This document shows positions 27,301-34,459 of a DNA stretch of 64,000 nt, piece by piece (the first letter of the stretch is position 1; each line of letters begins with the position of its first letter). The notes under the pieces are model-generated. The model saw only the letters and a list, made by a program, of their open reading frames with translations. It was not told where the DNA came from and did no database searches. The DNA is taken from positions 1-64,000 of the forward strand of contig JAPKCS010000003.1 of NCBI GenBank assembly GCA_028822845.1, read 5' to 3'. A program made the translations under genes and the position numbers. This DNA is from Candidatus Poseidoniaceae archaeon (GTDB lineage: Archaea > Thermoplasmatota > Poseidoniia > Poseidoniales > Poseidoniaceae).

Positions 27301-30300
27301 ATGGCTCCAACCTTCATTTGATTGGAATCGTCATGAGAATCGCTCGAACCTGAACCGGCTTCGTAGACATAGGTGTCCTCGAAATTGGGGAGGTTCAGCG
27401 ACGGCATGGCTTCACGGTGGTGAAGTTCAACCGAGGCACATGAGCCATCAGAGCAGGTTTCCCATGTGGTGAGATCCGGCAACAAGAAGTGGTAACTGTT
27501 CGACCAGTTTCCAATTTGGTTGGTGGCTGAGATTGCTCGCACACGCCAGTGCCAGGTCTTGCCTTCGTCCAGTCCGACAGGGGGGGTGTAGGTGTTGTTG
27601 GTCAAATCAAATCCTGCATCGTTCCACGAAGTGGATATCTGAAGGTTCGATGAATCGAAGGTGGGGGTTGTGTCAAGTTGCACAGCCCAACCGCCTACGC
27701 TCAGGCTGCTGTTGAAGTTCCAAACAAGCGTTGGTTGATTAAGCGGTGTCAGATCAACGCCTGAACCAATGGACCAAGATCCGTTGATGGGACTGGATGG
27801 GGAAGGTTCGCTTGGCACTGAATTGGAACCGGGGACGTAAACGAAAGTGAGTTCGGGCCGGGTTGCAACTGCACCGCTTCCGGGGAACAATTGAACTTCA
27901 CGGGTTTGGCCCGTTCCAACGCCGAGCACACCGAGCATAAAATTCACGCTTCGGTTTTCACGCATGGCGTTTTGAACGCCTAAGGTCACGTTCCATTCGA
28001 CCGTGTCGCCTAAAGCAGAACTCGTGGTGAGTCCGACAGAATCGAGCAACGAACCACGTTCGCTGCCTTTTGCTCCAGCCATACCCCAGTTGTTCACGCC
28101 ATCATAAGTTGCCCATGTGGCGCCTTGTGCAGTCCAGTTTTCTTGGGTGTTCTCCCAAACAGCGAGTGTTGGTGCGTTGAATGCGTTGCTCCCAAGTGTG
28201 AATTCTAGATTTGCAGACTCGACAGCGTATCCCGCTGGCAGAAGGTTGGATTTAAGATCGCAACTCATCAGTGCAATCGCTTCGCTCGGGTAGGTGTTGT
28301 AGGAGACGATAAGTTTTGACTCAGCATCGTAATTTTGGGCAGGAGTCCCACTGTCGATGAAGGTGTCCATGCATGCTGGGTAAAGCCCGTCATTGGTTCC
28401 ATTTCCATGGGTCATTCGGAACTCGTATCGGTTGCCACCAAGCCAAGTTGATTCTGACGAACTGACCAGGAAGTTCGATGTTGACCATGCACCAACGGTG
28501 CCATAACTATCGGTGTGAGCCATGCGCCAGAAGTACATGTTTCCGGCTGCAAGGGCGTTGTTCCCAGTCATGTTGAATTCACCGGAACTTGCCGGCACGG
28601 AAGTTGAGTCTTCCATATTTTCAACATCCCAAACTCGGTCGCGGAATTGTTCATCGGTTGCCATTTGGAACACGATATCGTAGGAAGAGGAGGCGACGCT
28701 GCCATCCCAGCCGAGGGAAGGCGTGGTGTTCGCAGAGAAGTTATGCCCGGTTTGGTTCCAAACTGCCTCTCCCTGAGCAGGAGCGGTTTGCGTGACAGAT
28801 GGGATTGGCGTTCCTGAGCCCCATGCATAGATGATCTCCACCGAGGGTTGGAGGGTTGCTGTGGATGCTTCGGAGGTGTGGAAGGTTGTCGAAACCGTTC
28901 CGCCGGTTGCATAAGGATCATGTTGACCTCGAGCCACAATGGTGTAATCAGCGGCGTCGTTGGTTGGAGACTGCAGCCAAGATTGCAAACTGTTGGAGAA
29001 TCCAAATTCGAATCGTGAAGCTGTTTGGTCACCATAAATTCCAGTTGCGGTTGCGGTGGAACTGAATTCCCGACCGCCGTCATCCCAGTTGTTTCCGTTC
29101 GATGCACGGTTCCATGTCAGTTCATCTTCGACCCAAACGTTGGGGTCCATGCCGTGCATGGAGAGCATGGCGGACCCGGAAGAGCTTTGCCGTTGAAGAA
29201 CGACATTTGCATCTTTGATGGTCGCATTCGCATGCAAGCCCAGCAAGCCCAAATCCATACGGAAGTGAACCAAGGATTCTTTGTTCGAAGTCAACGTCGC
29301 TGTCATCGTGCTCAATTCGCCATATTTGGTGTTCCGGCTGAGTTGATTCGCGTAGGCGTCTTCGATGAAATCGTAAGGGAGGCCAAGGGCATCCACATCG
29401 ATGTTGATGGTTGCGGTGCCGTCACCATTGTCAGTTACATCGTGGGCGGGGAGAAGGAATGTTTCATTGGCCCAAGCACCGAGCATCCCGGAGGAGTCCA
29501 TCGATCGGTAACGGTAATGGACTTCAGAACCGTTGTCGAATTGTTCACTTGTTGGTACTTGGTAGGAGCCTGTGGTCGCTGTTGTGGTGAAGGCGTCCCA
29601 GAGTGGAGAGTAATGCCACTCAAGGTCGAGCTGAGATTTGAAGTTCGGGTCCAACGAAAATTGGTATTCAACCGTTTGGCCGCTCAGTGAATCATAGCTG
29701 ATCGTTGGAGTCCTGTCTGCAGTGAGAAGGAAATCTCCAGTCATCAATGGCTCACCATTTTCAGCAAACGTCGAGGTCATGGCACCACCGTTTCCGGCTG
29801 GCGTGTTGGTGGAAACCACGGTCAGGTCTGGCCTGTTGTTCAGGGATTGACTTTCAGATAAATCACACGCATAAAGCGCCCCGTTTCCGGCGACAACAAG
29901 GTTGAGTTCGCTGTCGTTGTTTGCAGCTGCTTGTTGAGCGTGAGCAGTGACGTTGAGGCTGAAAGTACCGTTACCTGATGCCCGGAGTGGAGGTTCCCAA
30001 GCGCCGCGGTCGCTGACCCCATCAGCACCTTGTTGGGCCCAAGGTGAATTGAGGTCACTTTCCATCCACGTGGCTGCGGAATCATTCCATGCAATAATGA
30101 AAGCGGTGTAGAATTTAATTTCCGCCGTGGACAGCGAATCTGTGGTGCATTCCAGATCAAGGGTTGCCGATTGAATCGAACTGGAAGAGGTGAGGTTCAT
30201 TGGGAAGGTGAAAAGGAGTCGACTTTCCTCTCCCATATCAGAAATTCCGATGTCACCTGATTCAGTTTGATTACCGATGTCGTCTGGCGCAGAATCGGAA

Positions 30301-30473
30301 ATGACAGTATCATACATCGGCGCATCGGATGTGGTCACGCTGAAAACGTTGGACTGCTCTTCAAGTTCGCTCCATGCAGGGACGGCTTGAGGGACAAGCA
30401 AATCAGCGAGAAGGAACATCATCACAAGGACGATGACCGTAGGGGTTCGACGGGGTTCGGACACGCGTGGCAT
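21312..30473 (-). CDS. 3053-residue surface protein with DNRLRE-like modules and Ig-like repeats
   Basis: Starts with a signal peptide (TPTVIVLVMMFLLADLLV). From about residue 48 to 2185 it has about seven modules of the DNRLRE (disaggregatase-related, CBM96-like) kind, each with a YxxxS/ADTRLDSG-type opening, a LLRFDLSxLPxPAxIxSAxLxLY-like strand pair, and a terminal RPxLxLxY. They alternate with fibronectin-III-like segments (PSDGEVLYNTSGALLQPDAS, PVLSWAPSTGATGYVV). Residues 2185-2920 are Ig-like repeats akin to the smaller partner. A helix at about 2928-2951 anchors it, followed by an acidic patch, a GPAPGPS repeat and a Trp-rich tail. The start at 30473 is chosen because it gives the best signal peptide and has a TATA box 29-35 bases upstream; the frame extends to 30524. 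DNRLRE modules bind polysaccharide in some proteins, so surface attachment to sugars is a fair guess. Confidence 0.85.
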   Translation of the reverse strand: MPRVSEPRRTPTVIVLVMMFLLADLLVPQAVPAWSELEEQSNVFSVTTSDAPMYDTVISDSAPDDIGNQTESGDIGISDMGEESRLLFTFPMNLTSSSSIQSATLDLECTTDSLSTAEIKFYTAFIIAWNDSAATWMESDLNSPWAQQGADGVSDRGAWEPPLRASGNGTFSLNVTAHAQQAAANNDSELNLVVAGNGALYACDLSESQSLNNRPDLTVVSTNTPAGNGGAMTSTFAENGEPLMTGDFLLTADRTPTISYDSLSGQTVEYQFSLDPNFKSQLDLEWHYSPLWDAFTTTATTGSYQVPTSEQFDNGSEVHYRYRSMDSSGMLGAWANETFLLPAHDVTDNGDGTATINIDVDALGLPYDFIEDAYANQLSRNTKYGELSTMTATLTSNKESLVHFRMDLGLLGLHANATIKDANVVLQRQSSSGSAMLSMHGMDPNVWVEDELTWNRASNGNNWDDGGREFSSTATATGIYGDQTASRFEFGFSNSLQSWLQSPTNDAADYTIVARGQHDPYATGGTVSTTFHTSEASTATLQPSVEIIYAWGSGTPIPSVTQTAPAQGEAVWNQTGHNFSANTTPSLGWDGSVASSSYDIVFQMATDEQFRDRVWDVENMEDSTSVPASSGEFNMTGNNALAAGNMYFWRMAHTDSYGTVGAWSTSNFLVSSSESTWLGGNRYEFRMTHGNGTNDGLYPACMDTFIDSGTPAQNYDAESKLIVSYNTYPSEAIALMSCDLKSNLLPAGYAVESANLEFTLGSNAFNAPTLAVWENTQENWTAQGATWATYDGVNNWGMAGAKGSERGSLLDSVGLTTSSALGDTVEWNVTLGVQNAMRENRSVNFMLGVLGVGTGQTREVQLFPGSGAVATRPELTFVYVPGSNSVPSEPSPSSPINGSWSIGSGVDLTPLNQPTLVWNFNSSLSVGGWAVQLDTTPTFDSSNLQISTSWNDAGFDLTNNTYTPPVGLDEGKTWHWRVRAISATNQIGNWSNSYHFLLPDLTTWETCSDGSCASVELHHREAMPSLNLPNFEDTYVYEAGSGSSDSHDDSNQMKVGAIGYDRQAVSLIRIPLNAVPQPGNARVTDAGLNLYSEFGSSTGEPLAIRPVLQSWSGDANDTTYDGTNNWSAVGGRDIGVDAGEYVDLQSSVSGDWMTWDVTEAVQAALDSGASSLSLMVYASNEITAWSGGANLITFTTSEGTSSNRPWLNLTWTNGTAAVPSTAGNNAGPSNGTIQWDATSHAVLPDYAPVLSWTIPATVNTPSAWRVIIFEDANDDMAGRMVYDSRDTPAAFDLTNLTFTPPTDIEDIQTVRWTVQPIDSGMIGPQSASTVFYIPSVISGEVDSTHAWIALQDGSIVEELNYPSFTADTRLDSGNTQSNNGASAYLSVGQSPSSSTLRTSTLISIDFSTLPMPSTYEIHNATLNLTAVSGNGEVFVTVSRMLTSWDEASTWAHPGNNTTSWQGVGAYHSDDSERPETDGFWMNSSSEYSINVTSLLQHAILRGDSSLNVLIQAEEVDGTVDGVYYIPSSENTGQADRPTLTFTYETTNPWGPAMPTGRVPADGATLWNLSAPRPSGSDEVNVNWSSTDSNHTQWVLCGASNSRMIDALCFDSTTVVSQDEFNVTWDAQNLSLTGTDVEKGDDWKYWRIRGDQDHRIGSWSPVNKYRIPVDQGYDDGNGNQSLALYRGSIFSETGSLPEVSDAEISSSVTSNMGSSQTLNLGTSSSGSGQSSILFEFDLSAMPWPTAMTPTSMLLKLYRYNVVGTSATTVSAHACSSFAENSVTWNNSVPCSSTEITRSTLTLNPASGWVEWDLTSLAQSNVANGNMTMTVMLEVVGTPYTNHQFYSSEYSTEDLRPYILLEYIDNVDGVQPPSQPSLTYPSDGEVLYNTSGALLQPDASPVLSWAPSTGATGYVVTIANQSGVYKFRSWEGNAITNTSFRFPTSLDTGEVFQWWVQGVNQSIPGPSSPRWSFAIGNPTHADNNDLTYTYTFQTGNEVTQFGHTNIRETHLSEADSDTNFGDSELIEVGTYFGQNSGQKAYMTFALDNSQVPLPAHASIHSASLGLYLDSWVAVGGANAMTFSVHRITNTQWSQSASSWNNASSGNAWGTAGMQSGVDYDATPVSTFVETDLSDNRWIWFDIGAQGMLIDNDNAWVIIGTPNRGDMMGNFIASESVETFASLRPIILLNHTDVTTVDLTPTAPSTNADTPVTFSYAAYNHLSMPVSAPIVWSATNGSISSTGVFTPYATGQHSVSACFGLICATEIVAVSPGAPTTLVATGAAAVITADDPMVVTAYVVDQFGNIVPGQAISYTPSNGSMDSTQQNVFLPYAVGPQGITVDWNGQSVTVLVTVTTGVATSFTLEGCSGTIPAGVWCSITHTLYDQFNNEITDVSQAGSLTWTVADGNYSTENSEYFPDHVGMWMLNLTSTSGAEGQLAISVGHGEMDRLELDLSATAITADDRIYINTTRIDVRGNRLPVYLPSQNWTKTSDGILTAGGPAIWDPISRGQKILEAKYEDKLTEVSVTVEQGAIVTLVLVVQNVDSVGNTFQLTADDSIDVKVKATDQKGNRWSINANWTLSHAVWTDQAILEGADLANDEVTFQPYMSSLTAYTIFAVYDDGSVIHEVSLFVEVTQGDLISATITALGSDGTNGDTFDITSDEYIDFSSSLEDQDTNPIDASALTWVLIDEDAGTTVDITSQLLVDNMRWQATGVGNFTVAGFAISNAGYNISDSVSVTVLHGVAVSIVSSVDTFAQDAGKEISIQITGTDTDGNTFPQTVEWTENNSAVSDITPGTSEGQYSYFARTAGTHMLMFDAGQASGSLDLSVAAQRTVSSILVELSTSTTDQLGSFTVTVLAFDAYENPIEVPASTNVDSTGRAEVLAQGQGVWKVVTLDSGPQTVTITSGKVSESLEYEVLGNVGGFFKSGGPLYYVGAVLLAIIACVVLVLLFITFRGGDTDYEDYDDEYEDESSSSSAAGPSGPAPGPAGPAPGPSGPAPGPSGPAPEAKDVPEIDSSWMTDHRVDDDGTEWAEDENGAWWYRQGDESEWAEWTE

Positions 30474-30501
30474 GGGACTCAACCCTCTCACCCCCAGCGA
30501 C

Positions 30502-30508
30502 ATATACT
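30502..30508 (-). promoter_or_regulatory. TATA box for the 3053-residue surface protein
   Basis: Minus-strand GTATATG-type box (CATATAC on the plus strand) 29-35 bases before the ATG at 30473, close to the leaderless spacing. It lies inside the longer open frame that starts at 30524, which is the main reason to prefer the shorter protein. Confidence 0.45.
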
Positions 30509-30631
30509 GTCTTTTCGCTTCCATGCCCCTTAAACCGAATACAAAGGGATGTGATTTTGAACCATTTTGGACGATTCACTTCGTTGGATGAAAGGCGAAT
30601 GTTGAAGGGCGCTCGCCAATAAGAGCAAAGC

Positions 30632-31585
30632 ATGAGCGAACTCTGGGTTGAGCGTCACCGCCCGCAGGCAGTGAGTGAAATCCGTGGGCAACATGCCGTC
30701 GTCCAGAGGCTTGCCATCTACTCCGAAAAGAAGGAATTCCCTCATCTGTTGTTCGCAGGACCACCAGGCACAGGCAAAACCACCGCTGCAATGGCATTGA
30801 CGAAGGATGTGTTCGGTGCAGAATACCGTCGAAACCTCTTGGAAATGAATGCCTCGGATGAACGAAAATTAGAGAGCATCCGAACAAAAGTCAAGCAATT
30901 TGCACGCACCGCTCCGTTCGGAGGTGCAGAATTCAAAATCATCTTCCTCGATGAAGCGGACGCTCTGACCAATGATGCGCAAGGCGCGCTTCGCAGGATC
31001 ATGGAACAGTATGCTGAAACGTGCCGTTTTATTCTTTCATGCAACTATTCTTCGAAAATCATCGAACCGATTCAGTCAAGGTGTGCTGTGTTTCGTTTCC
31101 GCCCCCTCTCAGATGTGGACGTGAACGCTCAAGTCCACCATGTTGCCAAACTTGAAAATGTGACGTTGGAAGAAGACGCAGGCGATGCACTGACGCGTAT
31201 TTCTCAAGGCGATTTGAGGAAGGCGTTGACTGGTCTTCAAGTCGCAGCCGCCATCAACATGAACATCACGAGGGATCTGATTTACGAAACGTCAGCAACC
31301 GCTCCTCCTGAGGCATTGCACCAGTACTTGATGGCTTGCCGAGACGATGGATTCCACGCAGCACGACGCAGACTCCGTGAGTTGCTGGACCGTTATGGAC
31401 TCGCAGGTACGGACTTCGTCAACCAACTCCATCGTGAATTGTACACTGCCGATTTCCTCAGTGAAGATGCCAAACTCGACATCACTGAGTGGATGGCTGA
31501 AGTCGAATACAGATTGGTCGAAGGTGGCGGGGAACAAATCCAGCTCGATGCCTTGACCGCACGGCTTGTAACTCACCTGCGTTGA
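30632..31585 (+). CDS. rfcS: Replication factor C small subunit
   Basis: AAA+ clamp-loader subunit that loads PCNA onto primed DNA. The 317-residue product is typical: the N-terminal ELWVERHRPQAVSEIRGQ, Walker A GPPGTGKTT at residues 43-51, NASDERKLE near 73-81, Walker B FLDEAD at 105-110, sensor 1 FILSCNYSSKIIEPIQSRC with the SRC arginine finger near 149-151, and sensor 2 GDLRKALTGLQ. A helical collar domain fills the last 100 residues. Divergent from the large surface operon. With the PolD small subunit at 46.9 kb it marks the window as euryarchaeal. Confidence 0.97.
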   Translation: MSELWVERHRPQAVSEIRGQHAVVQRLAIYSEKKEFPHLLFAGPPGTGKTTAAMALTKDVFGAEYRRNLLEMNASDERKLESIRTKVKQFARTAPFGGAEFKIIFLDEADALTNDAQGALRRIMEQYAETCRFILSCNYSSKIIEPIQSRCAVFRFRPLSDVDVNAQVHHVAKLENVTLEEDAGDALTRISQGDLRKALTGLQVAAAINMNITRDLIYETSATAPPEALHQYLMACRDDGFHAARRRLRELLDRYGLAGTDFVNQLHRELYTADFLSEDAKLDITEWMAEVEYRLVEGGGEQIQLDALTARLVTHLR

Positions 31586-31651
31586 GTTCAGTTTCACTTT
31601 CACCGTAAGGGTGGACGGAAACAACAGGGTCCATGCACCACACGACGGAGC

Positions 31652-31828
31652 ATGACCACAACCGGAACCCACATTCTCGATGCGCTTTGTTGGACGCCTG
31701 CTGCTCCATTGATTCGCGCCGCTCGACGCCATCGCATTGGATACAGAACCCGTGAACAAACGGATGTGCACAGGATTTCTTCATTGCTCAGTACGATCAT
31801 GCTCGCCCACGGCGATATGCTCTCATGA
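31652..31828 (+). CDS. Possible 58-residue ORF in a 237-base gap
   Basis: Open from an ATG at 31652 to a TGA at 31826-31828, overlapping the end of the convergent membrane-protein gene by 6 bases. The product is basic with a helical look (LIRAARRHRIGYRTREQ), but no family is recognised and no promoter or ribosome-binding site is evident. The gap between rfcS and the next gene holds nothing else. It may be non-coding. Confidence 0.22.
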   Translation: MTTTGTHILDALCWTPAAPLIRAARRHRIGYRTREQTDVHRISSLLSTIMLAHGDMLS

Positions 31829-32749
31829 AGCGTCTGCTTCAGGCAATTCTTCGACCACACGCAGTGTCCAATTGTAGGTACGGGTGTTCTCCCAAGGATC
31901 ACCATCTTCGGTGATGGTCACTGTGATTTGATGTTCGCCAACGTTCAATCCCATTGCTGACAATTGAATCGCAAACGGTTGGTCGGTGTCCTCTTCATGA
32001 GGTAAGAGGTTCGGAGCAGAGCGGTTGTCAAGGGTTCGAGCCTCTGCAATACGTTCTTGGTTATCTGTCCAAAAAGTCTCATTCGATTGCAACTCAGCAT
32101 TGCTTATGTCGTTGTTTTCCAAAACCACAGTCACGCTGGCCCCGTTGGAGTTGACGTTGTCTGCAAGTCCAAACAGCAACCAAACTTCACCGGTCAAGGA
32201 AGCACCCTGATCGACGGTCCATGTGATTTCGCCGTCTTTGCCGTTATCGTTTGAATACACAAGATCGGTTCCATCATCGGTGACGATGGCCCATTGGCTG
32301 GACAGTTGAGGAGCAACGATGTCACCCAAGGGTGGGTTCACCAATAAGAAGGACAATGCCAAGAATGCAAACAGGTGCAAGAAACCCGATTTGAACCATG
32401 TACCCTTGGTGTAATGCTCCATGAAACGTTCAGGCATCACCATTCGATGCACCTGGGGGATCAGCACAATAGCGGCGATGGGGAGCAAATAGAGGATGTC
32501 GGACTTTTCTTGGCTGGTGTTCGGCATCAGCACATAGCGCATCAGGAGGGATACGACAGCGGTGAAGGTCAAAACGAGCCACATCGAGGCAGTATCGGCC
32601 TTCTCTTTCGCCACATAGATCACGGGGTCAAAAGGTTCGATGCCCATGTCCTTGCCAGTGCGGCGCTTTTTCCGGTCTTGTGAACCGTCAGAGGACCTGC
32701 GCTTCTGTTCTGCGCTAGCAGCAGCCATCGCTGTGTTGAGGTCCACCAT
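31823..32749 (-). CDS. Membrane protein with three helices and an exposed beta domain
   Basis: A 308-residue protein. A basic cytoplasmic N-terminus (KRRSSDGSQDRKKRRTGK near residue 17) is followed by three membrane segments: MWLVLTFTAVVSLLMRYVLM near residue 57, ILYLLPIAAIVLIP near residue 85, and GFLHLFAFLALSFLLVN near residue 120. The last 180 residues are polar, beta-rich and carry sequons (NETF, NRSA), so they should face outside. No catalytic motif is seen. The start at 32749 (MVDLNTAMAA) is preferred because the longer frame runs back into the tRNA-Met gene on the other strand. Function unknown; a weak similarity of the exposed part to envelope beta-sandwich domains is all that can be said. 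Confidence 0.7.
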   Translation of the reverse strand: MVDLNTAMAAASAEQKRRSSDGSQDRKKRRTGKDMGIEPFDPVIYVAKEKADTASMWLVLTFTAVVSLLMRYVLMPNTSQEKSDILYLLPIAAIVLIPQVHRMVMPERFMEHYTKGTWFKSGFLHLFAFLALSFLLVNPPLGDIVAPQLSSQWAIVTDDGTDLVYSNDNGKDGEITWTVDQGASLTGEVWLLFGLADNVNSNGASVTVVLENNDISNAELQSNETFWTDNQERIAEARTLDNRSAPNLLPHEEDTDQPFAIQLSAMGLNVGEHQITVTITEDGDPWENTRTYNWTLRVVEELPEADAS

Positions 32750-32848
32750 GGTCCGTGCTGTGGCGTGAAGTGAATGAAGGCTACGGTTGAAGCACCATCT
32801 CAAATCGGCCGTATCCTTCAAAGGGGAAAGGCGGCACGGAGGATTCAA

Positions 32849-32978
32849 GCCGGGGTGGCGCAGTTGGTAGCGCGTCGGACTCATAGGGCAGCCTCAGGGC
32901 ATTCGTATGACGTGCAAACCCCCTTGTGGTGTCTGAGACATCCGAAGGTCGCGGGTTCAAGCCCCGCTCCCGGCACCA
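32849..32978 (+). tRNA. tRNA-Met (CAU), elongator type, with intron
   Basis: The spliced sequence folds into a full cloverleaf: 7-bp acceptor stem with a G-U at the base, D stem GCGC/GCGC, anticodon stem TCGGA/TCCGA, loop CTCATAA, and T arm GCGGG-TTCAAGC-CCCGC. The anticodon CAT is at 32882-32884. The G1-C72 pair and an anticodon stem without three G-C pairs argue against an initiator. A tRNA-Ile2 read-out by modified C34 cannot be excluded, but the body resembles elongator Met. A 54-base intron interrupts the gene after position 37. The terminal CCA is encoded at 32976-32978. Confidence 0.93.
32886..32939 (+). other. Archaeal tRNA intron (position 37/38)
   Basis: The intron lies between A37 and A38, the canonical archaeal site cut by the tRNA splicing endonuclease. 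CTCAG at 32893-32897 can pair with CTGAG at 32933-32937 inside the intron, as needed for a bulge-helix-bulge. Removal restores a perfect 5-bp anticodon stem. Confidence 0.85.
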
Positions 32979-33027
32979 TTGATTCACACGAGCGGTGAGC
33001 ATCGCTCTTCAACGGCAACAACCGTCG

Positions 33028-34428
33028 ATGGATTGGCGAACCCTTGATGTGCCCTCGGCCATTGGAAGAATCATGGTTGATGCTCCACACCCAGGCCAAC
33101 GTGTGAAGATTGAGGTGGAAAGCCATAATGGGATGACGATTCTTGAGGGGATTGTCCTTCATCCAGCAGCGAAACATCACGTGACATTGAAACTCGTCAA
33201 TGGATACAATGCAAGCCACCCTCTTGATTCGATTCAATCGATTGATGTCCTTGGCGAACATCAACAAAGCATCCCGACCCCTGCTGAGCCGATCAAGGCA
33301 TCAACCTCGCTCCCACTCGTGAGAATCTTGCACACTGGAGGCACAATTGCATCCAAAGTCGATTATGCAACGGGTGCCGTTATTGCTCGCTTTGAGCCTG
33401 AAGAGTTGCTTGCAAGCCTCCCCGAATTGACCACCATCGCCCAAATCGAAGCTGTCAAACTCGGCAACATGTTCAGCGATGACATCCGCCCACAGCACTG
33501 GAACGCTATTGCTCTCGCCTCGAAAAAGGCCTTTGATGATGGATGCCACGGCGTCGTTGTAACGCACGGCACCGACACACTCCACATCACCTCAGCTGCT
33601 GTTGCCATGGCGTGGGCGGGACGAGGCGGAACACCGCCCGGACCAATCGCTTTTGTCGGATCTCAACGATCTTCTGACCGTGGTTCATCAGACGCGGCAG
33701 AAAACCTCCTTTGCGCTGTCCATTGGGCAGCGAATGGACCAAAACCAACCGGGCGCATGGGCGATGCTTCTGTTGTCATCATGCACGCTGGCCCGGATGA
33801 TGGCGTTTGCTCAGTCCTCCCGGGAACAGGAGCGAGGAAGATGCACTCTTCGAGGCGCGACGCCTTCCAACCCGTCAACTGTGAGGAACTCGGTCAAGTT
33901 CACATCGACAACGGCGCCATGTCTCACACCCTCAATCCAAGGTACAGCGAAGCACTGACTGCAGAACCTCAACGAGCCGTCGCTGAACGGCCCGACATCT
34001 ATGAGACCGGTGTACGAATTGCTCAATTCACAGCCGGCCCATGGTTGCATTCAGAGCACATCGAAGCCGTGGTACAAACCGGAGTTCAAGCCATTGTCAT
34101 CCATGGCACTGGTCTGGGCCATCTACCGATTGAAGATCCTGGAAAGGACGCACCAGAGAACACGAAGGTTTGGCGCGCACTCACCCGGTGTGTCAACCGT
34201 GAAATTCCGATCGTGGTCACCACACAATGCATCAACGGCCCCGTGGACATGAATGTGTACTCCAAAGGGCGCAAACAAATGGAGATGGGACTCATCGGCC
34301 ACGGGAGCGTCGCCACCCCTGAAACAATGATTGTCAAAGTGCATTGGGCCCTCTCGAATTCAAAAGCAGTCGCTGAAGTAATCGCTTCAGATTTATGTGG
34401 TGAAGGGCAAAACGCCCTCAGGACCTGA
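33028..34428 (+). CDS. gatD: Glutamyl-tRNA(Gln) amidotransferase subunit D
   Basis: The asparaginase-like half of the archaeal GatDE enzyme, which frees ammonia from glutamine or asparagine so that GatE can turn Glu-tRNA-Gln into Gln-tRNA-Gln. The product of about 466 residues has a short N-terminal barrel (HPGQRVKIEVES) and then type I asparaginase motifs: ILHTGGTIASKVDYATGAV near residue 95, VVTHGTDTLHITSAA near residue 176, and the GatD-specific VGSQRSSDRGSSDAAENLL near residue 209. The catalytic Thr, Thr-Asp and Lys set is present. ATG at 33028 is used; an in-frame GTG at 32995 just after the tRNA would add 11 residues. Its presence implies a gatE gene elsewhere and no dedicated glutaminyl-tRNA synthetase. 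Confidence 0.95.
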   Translation: MDWRTLDVPSAIGRIMVDAPHPGQRVKIEVESHNGMTILEGIVLHPAAKHHVTLKLVNGYNASHPLDSIQSIDVLGEHQQSIPTPAEPIKASTSLPLVRILHTGGTIASKVDYATGAVIARFEPEELLASLPELTTIAQIEAVKLGNMFSDDIRPQHWNAIALASKKAFDDGCHGVVVTHGTDTLHITSAAVAMAWAGRGGTPPGPIAFVGSQRSSDRGSSDAAENLLCAVHWAANGPKPTGRMGDASVVIMHAGPDDGVCSVLPGTGARKMHSSRRDAFQPVNCEELGQVHIDNGAMSHTLNPRYSEALTAEPQRAVAERPDIYETGVRIAQFTAGPWLHSEHIEAVVQTGVQAIVIHGTGLGHLPIEDPGKDAPENTKVWRALTRCVNREIPIVVTTQCINGPVDMNVYSKGRKQMEMGLIGHGSVATPETMIVKVHWALSNSKAVAEVIASDLCGEGQNALRT

Positions 34429-34459
34429 GCGTTTTAATCAAAAACCGGCACGGAGTGGA

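Noticed and set aside
29025-29690. 221-residue plus-strand open frame opposite the 3053-residue surface protein
   Set aside because: It overlaps a well-supported coding frame with clear domain repeats, and its sequence shows no recognisable domain.
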